Below are positions 52,299 through 59,156 of a stretch of DNA of 64,000 bases, one piece after another (positions within the stretch are counted from its first letter, which is position 1; each line of letters begins with the position of its first letter). The notes beneath the pieces are model-generated. The model worked only from the letters and a program-made list of their open reading frames with translations. It had not been told where the DNA came from and did not search any database. Origin of the DNA: Luteibacter rhizovicinus (GTDB taxonomy: Bacteria > Pseudomonadota > Gammaproteobacteria > Xanthomonadales > Rhodanobacteraceae); assembly GCF_004342265.1 (NCBI RefSeq), contig NZ_SMCS01000006.1, positions 124,001 to 188,000 of the forward strand, written 5' to 3'. The translations under genes were made by a program, and so were the position numbers.

Positions 52299-52314
52299 TA
52301 TCCCTCAAGGGATA
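52299..52314. promoter_or_regulatory. Perfect palindrome upstream of the glycosyltransferase
   Basis: TATCCCT-CA-AGGGATA is a perfect 7+2+7 inverted repeat directly before the start codon. It could be an operator, or a translation-blocking hairpin that sequesters the GAGGG. Confidence 0.5.
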
Positions 52315-52347
52315 GGGGATTGGGGCTCCCATCCCCGAACGGACCCC

Positions 52348-53079
52348 TCAGATCTGGGTCAATACCGGACCGCCCGCCCCATCGATGGCCATCCGCCAGC
52401 CCGCCTCGGCGGCGTCCAGCGCACGCGGGTTCGCGTTCTGCGCCAGCACCACCAGGGTGCCGTTGTTCAGCGGAATCTCGCGTCCCGTCCAGCCGTCGCG
52501 ACTGAAGTCGTCGGACTTGTCGATCATCTTGCCGGGCATGTACAGCGCTACCACGGGCTGGTCGTCCACCCGCGTCACTACATGCACGGCCTTGTACGGG
52601 CCTACCTGGCAGTCGTGCACATAGGTGACTCCCGCCGGCATCGGTCCGCGCATTTGCGTGCCGCGCTCGGCGAAGCCCTCGACGACCATCGTCTCGCCGA
52701 TGGGTTGGGTCAGGGCAAGCGCCGCACGCTCGATCGGCATATGCGCGACCGCCAGCGCCGGCAACGATCCGGCCTGTGCCTGTTTCCACATGACCGTGCC
52801 GCCGCCCACGGCGATCAGCACGCTGGCGGCCAGGGCCATCCAGCCACGGCGGCGGACCACCTGCTGGCGGCGCACGCCGGTCGCCTGGGCGAGCAGGATG
52901 CGGTCCGCCAGACCGGCAGGCACCGGCACCGCCATGGCTTCGGCCAGTTCGTCCTCGAAGCGCTGGGCACGCTGCCAGAAGGCCATGCATTGCGCGCATT
53001 CGTCGCGGTGAGCCAGCAGTTCCGGATCGTGCGAGTGCGGCTCGGCCGTGATGCGGCGACGGAATTCGAGGCAGTTCAT
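52348..53079 (-). CDS. Anti-sigma-like DUF3379 membrane protein
   Basis: Likely anti-sigma factor for the overlapping ECF gene, 243 aa. Cytoplasmic N-terminus with the zinc-finger-like MNCLEFRRRITAEPHSHDPELLAHRDECAQCMAFWQ (Cys3, His and two later Cys), one TM helix (GWMALAASVLIAVGGGTVMW, about 80-100), then a periplasmic domain. The family matches DUF3379 as I recall it. Start and stop overlap by 4 nt (ATGA) with the sigma gene upstream, so translation is coupled. The longer frame starting at 53313 runs inside the sigma gene and is rejected. Confidence 0.85.
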   Translation of the reverse strand: MNCLEFRRRITAEPHSHDPELLAHRDECAQCMAFWQRAQRFEDELAEAMAVPVPAGLADRILLAQATGVRRQQVVRRRGWMALAASVLIAVGGGTVMWKQAQAGSLPALAVAHMPIERAALALTQPIGETMVVEGFAERGTQMRGPMPAGVTYVHDCQVGPYKAVHVVTRVDDQPVVALYMPGKMIDKSDDFSRDGWTGREIPLNNGTLVVLAQNANPRALDAAEAGWRMAIDGAGGPVLTQI

Positions 53080-53609
53080 GAAAGGCCTCCTTCGGCCGCG
53101 GCCCGTCCGCCGAGCAGCGACTTCAGTCGCTGGCGCGCACGGAACAGCTGGGTCATCACCGCGCCGGGCTGCTGTTCGGTGGCGACCGCGATCTCGTCGC
53201 AGCTCATCCCTCCAAGCACCTGCATCGCCAACGGCTCGCGATATTTCTGGGGCAGTTTCATCATCGCGTCGCGCACGCCCGCGGCATCGCCGCTGCGTTC
53301 CGGGCTGGCCCACGCCGTGTCTTCGGGTACGGAATCGTCCAGTTCCACGGTATCGAAACGTTTGCGCTCGTACAGACGGGCGTGCTCGCGGCGCAGGATG
53401 GTAATGAGCCAGGGCTTGGCCAGTTCCGCGTCGCGCAGCGAATCGAGGTTTTTCCAGGCACGCAGGAAGGTTTCCTGCACGAGATCCTGAGCCAGGGTTT
53501 CGTTACGGCACAGCCAGAACGCGAACCGGTAAAGGTCCGCGGACCAGGCCCGCACCATGGCTTCGTATTGTCGCTGCTTCGGATTCACATCCTTATGGAC
53601 CGGAGCCAT
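53076..53609 (-). CDS. ECF RNA polymerase sigma factor
   Basis: Extracytoplasmic-function sigma factor of 177 aa. Region 2 reads AWSADLYRFAFWLCRNETLAQDLVQETFLRAWKNLDSL and PWLITILRREHARLYERKR; region 4 contains LPQKYREPLAMQVLGGMSCDEIAVATEQQPGAVMTQLFRARQRLKSLL. It is co-transcribed with the DUF3379 protein, its probable membrane-bound inhibitor. The inducing signal is unknown. It lies just after parB, 29 bp from it, on the same strand. Confidence 0.93.
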   Translation of the reverse strand: MAPVHKDVNPKQRQYEAMVRAWSADLYRFAFWLCRNETLAQDLVQETFLRAWKNLDSLRDAELAKPWLITILRREHARLYERKRFDTVELDDSVPEDTAWASPERSGDAAGVRDAMMKLPQKYREPLAMQVLGGMSCDEIAVATEQQPGAVMTQLFRARQRLKSLLGGRAAAEGGLS

Positions 53610-53638
53610 GGCTATTTCCTTTCAGCGAAGGGGTGGTT

Positions 53639-54502
53639 TTACCGAACCTTGCTCAGGATGCCATCGAGTTCGTCGAGGCTGTGGTAGTGGATGACCAGCT
53701 TGCCCTTGCCACCACGGCCCTGCGCCACTTCGACGCGGGTAGCGAAACGTTCGGCCAGTTCGCGCTCCAGATTGGCGACGTTCGGGTCCTGCGCGGCCGT
53801 CTTCGCCTTGCCCTTCGGCGCCACCTGGGCGCGACGGGCGGCTTCTTCCAGCTCGCGCACCGTCCAGCCGTTGCGCGCGGCTTCCAGAGCCAGCGGTTCG
53901 GCGATCGTGGCCGGCAGCGTCAGCAGACAGCGCGCGTGACCCATTTCCAGCTTCGATTCGTCGAGCAACTGCTTGATCGACGCCGGCAGTTCCATCAGGC
54001 GCAACATGTTCGACACGGCGGCGCGCGAGCGACCGACGGCATCGGCGGCCTGCTGGTGGGTCAGATCGAATTCGTCGATCAGGCGCTTCAGGGCCTGGGC
54101 TTCTTCCAGCGGCGTCAGTTCCTGGCGCTGGATGTTTTCGATCAGCGCCATGGCCAGCACGGACTGCTCGGGCACGTCCTTCACCAGCGCGGGAATCTCG
54201 CTCATGGACGCGCGCTGCGCCGCGCGCCAGCGGCGCTCGCCGGCGATCAGCTCGTAGCTGTTCTTGCCGATGGCCCGCACGACGACCGGCTGGATGAGAC
54301 CCTGGGCCTTGATCGACGCCGCGAGCTCGTCGAGCGCTTCGTCGTTCCAGTGGCGACGCGGCTGGTACTTGCCGGGCTGGATCTGCTGGATAGGCAGCAG
54401 ACGCAGCTCGCCTTCCTGTTCGACCACGGACGGACCGCTGTCTCCACCGCCAAGCAAGGCGTCCAGACCGCGTCCGAGGCCACGTTTCTTCGCTGCTGCC
54501 AT
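53639..54502 (-). CDS. parB: Chromosome-partitioning protein ParB
   Basis: CTP-dependent DNA-sliding clamp that binds parS sites, 287 aa. Seen: KKRGLGRGLDALLG at the N-terminus, the nuclease-like box with SYELIAGERRWRAAQRA and MALIENIQRQELTPLEEAQAL, the HTH (THQQAADAVGRSRAAVSNMLRL) and a Lys/Gly-rich C-terminal dimer region. It is 8 bp after parA. I saw no TGTTTCACGTGAAACA-type parS site in the window. Confidence 0.95.
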   Translation of the reverse strand: MAAAKKRGLGRGLDALLGGGDSGPSVVEQEGELRLLPIQQIQPGKYQPRRHWNDEALDELAASIKAQGLIQPVVVRAIGKNSYELIAGERRWRAAQRASMSEIPALVKDVPEQSVLAMALIENIQRQELTPLEEAQALKRLIDEFDLTHQQAADAVGRSRAAVSNMLRLMELPASIKQLLDESKLEMGHARCLLTLPATIAEPLALEAARNGWTVRELEEAARRAQVAPKGKAKTAAQDPNVANLERELAERFATRVEVAQGRGGKGKLVIHYHSLDELDGILSKVR

Positions 54503-54510
54503 GAAAACTC

Positions 54511-55350
54511 CTAGTGGGTCGTCGGCGCGACGTCGGGCGCCGAACCGGCCGCGGCGTCTTCGGCTTCGCGCGCATCCTCGGCGGCCTGATTGCGTTCGCG
54601 ACGGATAATTTCGCCGGCGAGGCCGATGTAGGCGATGGCGCCGCGCGAACCGCGGTCGTAAAGATGAATGGGCTGACCGTGGCTGGGCGCCTCGGCGAGG
54701 CGCACGTTGCGCGGAATGATCGAGCGCAGCACCTTGTCGCCGAAATGCTGGGTCAACTGGGCGGAAACCTCATTGCCGAGGTTGTTGCGCACGTCGTACA
54801 TGGTGCGCAACAGGCCTTCGACTTCCAGCGCCGGATTCAGGCGCTGGCGTACGGCCTTGATCGTATCGAGCAGGCTGGACAGTCCTTCCAGCGCGAAATA
54901 TTCGCACTGCACCGGAATCAGCACGCCGTCGGCGGCCGTGAGCGCGTTGAGCGTCAACAGGTGCAACGACGGCGGGCAGTCGATAAGAATCGTCTGGTAG
55001 CGGTCCGCGACCTTGGCCAGCTGTTCCTTCAGGCGATGCTCGCGTGCGAGACCGTCCATCAGCTTCAGCTCGGCAGCCGTCAGATCGCCGTTGCCCGGCA
55101 TCAGGTCGAAGCCCGCTTCAGTGCGGACCAGCACGTCGTCGATCGAGACTTCGTCCAGCAGCACTTCGCAACCGTTGGGCTTGGCCTGATGCTTGTCGAC
55201 GCCCGACGCCATGGTGGCGTTGCCCTGGGGGTCCAGGTCGACGAGCAGCACCTTGCGCTTCGCAGCGGCGAGCGCCGCCGCGAGGTTCACGGATGTGGTG
55301 GTCTTGCCGACGCCGCCTTTCTGATTGGCGACTGCGATGATGCGGGCCAT
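54511..55350 (-). CDS. parA: Chromosome-partitioning ATPase ParA
   Basis: Walker-type ATPase that drives segregation of ParB-bound origins, 279 aa. The N-terminus ARIIAVANQKGGVGKTTTSVNLAAALA is the deviant Walker A, DLDPQGNATMASGV the A' region and ILIDCPPSLHLLTLNAL the Walker B. The ATG at 55350 was chosen because the 18-residue upstream extension is non-homologous. Order rsmG-parA-parB is the normal chromosomal arrangement. Confidence 0.96.
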   Translation of the reverse strand: MARIIAVANQKGGVGKTTTSVNLAAALAAAKRKVLLVDLDPQGNATMASGVDKHQAKPNGCEVLLDEVSIDDVLVRTEAGFDLMPGNGDLTAAELKLMDGLAREHRLKEQLAKVADRYQTILIDCPPSLHLLTLNALTAADGVLIPVQCEYFALEGLSSLLDTIKAVRQRLNPALEVEGLLRTMYDVRNNLGNEVSAQLTQHFGDKVLRSIIPRNVRLAEAPSHGQPIHLYDRGSRGAIAYIGLAGEIIRRERNQAAEDAREAEDAAAGSAPDVAPTTH

Positions 55351-55420
55351 GAAGTCGTCGATGCCGTGCGCGGAAAGGGCGCTAGCGTAACATCGACCGC
55401 CCATCGGACCCTAGGAGCGA

Positions 55421-56053
55421 TCAGCCTTCACGGCGGATCACGACCAGATGCCGCTCGGCATCCAGCCCGGGGACGTTCAGCAGATGGATGCCTTCCACGC
55501 GGAAACCGGGCGGCACACCGTCCAGTTCCTCCGCCGGATGGCGGCCCTTCATGGCCAGCCATACGCCATTGCGCGCCAGCAGGTGACCGCCCCAGCCCAG
55601 CATGTCGGCGAGGCTGGCAAAAGCGCGGGCGGTGATGCAGTCGAAGCTCCCCTCGACGCCTTCCACACGGCTCTGGACGGCGTGGGCATGGGTGAGCTTC
55701 AGCGAACGGATGGCCTCTCGCAGGAAGCGGACCTTCTTGCCGTTGGAATCGACCATCGTCACCTCGCGCTCCGGCGCGGCGATGGAAAGCGGGATGCCCG
55801 GCAAACCCGGTCCGGTACCCAGATCCGCCAGCGTTGCGCCTTCCACGAAGGGAATGATCGCCAGCGAGTCGAGCAGATGGCGGGTGACCATCTCGGCGGG
55901 ATCGCGCACGGCGGTCAGGTTATAGGCCGAATTCCAGCGGTGCAGCAGTTCCTGGTAGTCGAGCAGGCGCGCGACGGCGCCGCCCGGCAAGGACGTACCG
56001 AGCGCGGCGATGCCACGTTCGAGCTGGGTTTGCAGAAGATCGCGCCCGGACAT
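55421..56053 (-). CDS. rsmG: 16S rRNA m7G527 methyltransferase
   Basis: SAM-dependent methyltransferase acting on G527 of 16S rRNA, 210 aa. Seen: HRWNSAYNLTAVRDPAEMVTRHLLDSLAI, the SAM site ATLADLGTGPGLPGIPLSI, VDSNGKKVRFLRE and FDCITARAFASLADM. It is the first gene of the rsmG-parA-parB cluster, 70 bp upstream of parA. mnmG, which often precedes it, is absent. Confidence 0.95.
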   Translation of the reverse strand: MSGRDLLQTQLERGIAALGTSLPGGAVARLLDYQELLHRWNSAYNLTAVRDPAEMVTRHLLDSLAIIPFVEGATLADLGTGPGLPGIPLSIAAPEREVTMVDSNGKKVRFLREAIRSLKLTHAHAVQSRVEGVEGSFDCITARAFASLADMLGWGGHLLARNGVWLAMKGRHPAEELDGVPPGFRVEGIHLLNVPGLDAERHLVVIRREG

Positions 56054-56120
56054 GCGGCTACCTGGAGGAACGGCGGGGCGGAAAGTATCGTGGGGTTGGC
56101 CGGCGTAAGCCAGCCGGAGA

Positions 56121-56555
56121 TTACGCGGCGGCGTCGAGTTCGACGCGGGTAACCAGCATGCCGCTCTCGCGCAGCGAGCCGTTCATGGTCTGCTTGAGCA
56201 GGTTGCCCGCCATGCGGCGGTCGGCGATTTCCATGGCGGCATCGTGCAGGGCATCGACGGCACGCTTGCGGATCATTTCGTCGGCCCGGTCGATGACCGC
56301 GTCGGCCCGCTCGGGCTCCAGCACCTGCCAGTACACGGTGCCGCCGTCGAAACGGAGCACCTGGCCGTTGAGGTCGATCTTGTGGGAAACCCGCTCGAAC
56401 ATGGGCATCACGACATGGGTACCGGCCGTCAGAAGAGCGACCTGACCGCCTAGGCGACGCACGCTATAGACCTTGCCTTCCGGGATGCGCTTCACCGACA
56501 ACGCCGCGAGAGCGACGATGCAAAGGGCGAGGCTGGTAAGGATAGGAAGGTACAT
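56121..56555 (-). CDS. Truncated SPFH/band-7-like membrane protein
   Basis: A 144-aa protein with an N-terminal TM helix (ILTSLALCIVALAALSV) and KRIPEGKVYSVRRLGGQVALLTAGTHVVMPMFERVSHKIDLNGQVL, which matches the start of SPFH proteins such as QmcA. The family then continues for well over 100 residues; here it stops after a helical part (RADAVIDRADEMIRKRAVDALHDAA). So it is a shortened or diverged member. TATAAC lies only three bases upstream of the ATG and there is no ribosome site, so a leaderless start is possible. Confidence 0.6.
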   Translation of the reverse strand: MYLPILTSLALCIVALAALSVKRIPEGKVYSVRRLGGQVALLTAGTHVVMPMFERVSHKIDLNGQVLRFDGGTVYWQVLEPERADAVIDRADEMIRKRAVDALHDAAMEIADRRMAGNLLKQTMNGSLRESGMLVTRVELDAAA

Positions 56556-57008
56556 AGCGTTATAATTCAGTTGGTTACCAGTTATTCCTGTTCAGATGGT
56601 CGTCATATGACGGGCATCTCGATGAATACGGCGTGGTTAATTCTAATTTAACGCGAGTGGTTAACGCTAGCTTTACATACCACCCTATTCAGTTAGCGGT
56701 CGGTTTGGTCAAAACTTGAGCAGTTGTCCTGCCGTCGTCCCGGCGCAGGCAGGGACCCAGTGCGGTCAGTGGGGTTTCGCGACTACGCTCGATCAGCTCT
56801 TCAGAGCGTTGCGACGTGTGAGGCAGTGAGCGCGCTTGAGCGCGATGTCCTCGAGGTTGCGGGAAGTGCCGAACTACCGTCATCGAGAAAACCCACCGCA
56901 CCGCACTGGGCTCCTGCATGCGCAGGAGCGGCGGTGAGGGAATAGGCGCGTTGCGCGTCGATTACGTCATCACCTTCGCCGCGGCGCATTTGGCGCGGGC
57001 CGCGGCAA
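56556..57008. other. Intergenic region with repeat pair
   Basis: A 453-bp gap. The part near 56580-56690 is AT-rich compared with the surroundings; 56724-56940 holds a degenerate inverted-repeat cassette. No coding region is supported. Confidence 0.5.
56724..56940. repeat. Degenerate BIME-like pair, type C
   Basis: GCCGTCGTCCCGGCGCAGGC and GGGACCCAGTGCGGT on the left match, in reverse complement and with mismatches, ACCGCACTGGGCTCC and TGCATGCGCAGGAGCGGCGG on the right. The interior has GAGCGCGCTTGAGCGCGAT, which resembles the type B arm core. Confidence 0.55.
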
Positions 57009-57941
57009 CTATGTCCGGCCGAAGAGTGCCCACGCCAGAATGACGGCGAGCAACGCCGACATCGTAATGGCGACGAATGGTTCCCACGTTACGTCGATGC
57101 CACGCCTGCGCTTCAGCGGAAGCACGCCCGCTTCCGCCGCCGCCGCGCGTAATAGTCGTACGTCGATGCCGCCATTCGTCGCGGCCAGCACACCGTAGAG
57201 GCAACGATCCATCACCAGATGGATACGCCTCGGATTGCCGCGGCTGTCTTCGTAGAGTGCTTTATGTGCGGCCGAGTCCAGTGAAATCCGCCCTGCCGCA
57301 CCCGCCGTGGCGAGGCGGTAGTCCACATAGCGCCGCGTCTGTTCCGCATCGAGCGGCTCGAGTACGACATGCTTCACGATGCGCGTCGCCAGCTGACGGA
57401 TATCATCCCGCGCCAACAATGTCCGCAACTCCGGCTGGCCGCAAAGCACTACCTGGAGCAGCTTCTCCTGACCGGTTTCCAGATTGGACAGCAGACGCAG
57501 CAGCTCAAGGCTTTCCACCGCCAGGTTCTGCGCGTCGTCGATCACCAGCACACAGATCGCCATCTCGTTCCAGCGCCGCACGAGGAAGCGATTCAACGTG
57601 TCGATATCCGTGGCCATATCGGTTGCGGACTCCAACCCGAAATCGCGCAGAACGGCGGTAAGCAGGGCACTACCCTGCAGGAAGGTGTTGAACACGAGCG
57701 AGACGGTGACGCCGCCCCCTTCCAGCGTGTCGAGCAGATGCCGCACGAACGTGCTCTTGCCCATGCCAACCTCGCCCGTCAGCAGCACGAAACCTTTTCG
57801 CTCGCGAAGACAGTGGGTGACTTCCGCCAGTTCGCGTTCCAGCGCGGGCGTGTGGAAATAGCATTGCGCATCTGGCGTCGGCGGAAACGGCGGCCGGGTC
57901 AGGCCGAGCTGGGACAGGACGTTTCCTGCAAGCGGGTTCAT
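57009..57941 (-). CDS. ExeA/MshM-like AAA ATPase
   Basis: ATPase of the ExeA/GspA/MshM type, 310 aa. N-terminus MNPLAGNVLSQLGLTRPPFPPTPDAQCYFHTPALERELAEV is the family's start; Walker A is TGEVGMGKSTFVRHLL, Walker B CVLVIDDAQNL, then LLRLLSNLETGQEKLLQVVLCGQPEL and RIHLVMDRCLYG. A C-terminal TM helix (FVAITMSALLAVILAWALF) replaces the usual longer tail. The ATG at 57941 overlaps the upstream small gene by 4 nt. Relatives help place secretins or pili, but none of those genes are near. Confidence 0.85.
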   Translation of the reverse strand: MNPLAGNVLSQLGLTRPPFPPTPDAQCYFHTPALERELAEVTHCLRERKGFVLLTGEVGMGKSTFVRHLLDTLEGGGVTVSLVFNTFLQGSALLTAVLRDFGLESATDMATDIDTLNRFLVRRWNEMAICVLVIDDAQNLAVESLELLRLLSNLETGQEKLLQVVLCGQPELRTLLARDDIRQLATRIVKHVVLEPLDAEQTRRYVDYRLATAGAAGRISLDSAAHKALYEDSRGNPRRIHLVMDRCLYGVLAATNGGIDVRLLRAAAAEAGVLPLKRRRGIDVTWEPFVAITMSALLAVILAWALFGRT

Positions 57942-58297
57942 GGCTGCATGACCTCTACTGTGCGTAGCGTGTTGTCGCCGATGAGCGAAACCGGCAAATT
58001 CATGCGTGTGCGGGCGAGCCGCTGGCGCGTACCCGTCGCGTCGCCACCATCGGCGACTCGTGCCTGCGACGCAGGCACCGACAACGGTTGGGTTTCGACA
58101 ATGGCGATGTCGTTGCGCTGGATGAAGACAGCGCACGAAAAGGCGAACCCGGCCAGCGCAGCCAAGGGCATGCCAAACCACAGTCCATGGCTCGGCCGGA
58201 CGGCGCGGGTCAGGTCCACGGTGGGCAAGGCCATACCTGGAGTACGCGCGTTCTCCTCCGACTGCATCCGACGCAGTGCGCTGTACATCAGGCTCAA
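57938..58297 (-). CDS. Small GspB/MshN-like membrane protein
   Basis: A 119-aa bitopic protein. The N-terminus MSLMYSALRRMQSEENARTPG recalls the LDALRRADAER-type start of GspB/ExeB and MshN. One TM helix (GLWFGMPLAALAGFAFSCAVFI) is followed by a short Ala/Thr/Arg-rich periplasmic tail that stops well before the C-terminal domain of GspB. The start is TTG at 58297 with a strong GGAGG five bases upstream. It overlaps the ExeA-like gene by 4 nt. It looks like a reduced partner of that ATPase. Confidence 0.65.
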   Translation of the reverse strand: MSLMYSALRRMQSEENARTPGMALPTVDLTRAVRPSHGLWFGMPLAALAGFAFSCAVFIQRNDIAIVETQPLSVPASQARVADGGDATGTRQRLARTRMNLPVSLIGDNTLRTVEVMQP

Positions 58298-58538
58298 TGG
58301 ATCCTCCGGGTTTACAGGCTCGCGACATGCGGGCTCTATAGAGGTATGCGCAGGCGACGGCCAGAACCCGCCACACCGTCTTCACATTTGATGTACGCTG
58401 CGCGGCGGAAGGGGCGGTGACCCGGGACGGAGCGATCGACGCTCGCCCGCGATCGCTGTTCGGGGGGAAAACGCATAGTCACGTCTGGCCAGCCATCTGG
58501 CCGCATCCGGCGTGCGCTTGCGTCACCCGGGAGCTTGC

Positions 58539-59156
58539 ATGACAACGGATTCCAACAGTCCAGCCGATATCGCGTCCGACGCCATAGCGCCGGTGAATCG
58601 CGACGAGATCACGCAGCTGCTCAACGCCGCGCGCCTGGGGCAGGACGACACCGCGATCGACGAAGTGCTGAAGCGGATGTACAGCAGTCTTCACCGCGTG
58701 GCGCAGTCGCAGCTCAAACGCGAGTTCGGCGACTGCACGCTCAGTGCGACGGAACTGGTCAACGAAGCGTTCCTGCGCATTTTCGCCGGTGCCTCGCTGC
58801 CACGCATGCAGGATCGCGGCCACCTCATAGGATTGGCCGCGCGCACGATGCGCCGCGTGCTCATCGACGCCGCGCGATATCGTCAGGCACAGAAACGTCC
58901 CAACTCCGCCGATCGGGTAGCGCTTACAGAGGTCGCGGGATCGCTCGGGCAAGAAGCGTCTCCGGACGATCTCGACGATGCGCTTCGTCGGCTGGAAGAA
59001 CTGGACGAACGTCAGGCGCGCATCGTCGAATTGCGTTTTTTCGTCGGTCTTAACGAACGCGACATCGCGACGGCGCTCGACATTTCCGAGCGAACGGTAC
59101 AGCGCGAGTGGCGCATCGCGCGCGAATGGCTGAAGCGCGAACTCAGCGGGGAATAA
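58539..59156 (+). CDS. ECF43-like sigma factor
   Basis: Sigma factor of the PF07638 (Sigma70_ECF) type, 205 aa. Region 2 reads LHRVAQSQLKREFGDCTLSATELVNEAFLRIFAG (Thr67 and Thr71 near region 2.2) and lacks the acidic DDED-type patch of ordinary ECFs. Region 4 reads QARIVELRFFVGLNERDIATALDISERTVQREWRIAREWLKREL. Such sigma factors are activated by phosphorylation by a neighbouring kinase (recalled: EcfK/PknS in Xanthomonas citri and EcfP/PknT in Vibrio parahaemolyticus). It converges with and overlaps the kinase gene by 14 nt. The ATG at 58539 follows GGGAG. Confidence 0.85.
   Translation: MTTDSNSPADIASDAIAPVNRDEITQLLNAARLGQDDTAIDEVLKRMYSSLHRVAQSQLKREFGDCTLSATELVNEAFLRIFAGASLPRMQDRGHLIGLAARTMRRVLIDAARYRQAQKRPNSADRVALTEVAGSLGQEASPDDLDDALRRLEELDERQARIVELRFFVGLNERDIATALDISERTVQREWRIAREWLKRELSGE

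Noticed and set aside
53639-56053. Search for parS sites around parAB
   Set aside because: No TGTTTCACGTGAAACA-like palindrome was seen by eye here or elsewhere in the window; absence by eye is not proof.
56724-56945. Open frame of 73 codons
   Set aside because: Falls inside a degenerate inverted-repeat cassette and has no ribosome site.
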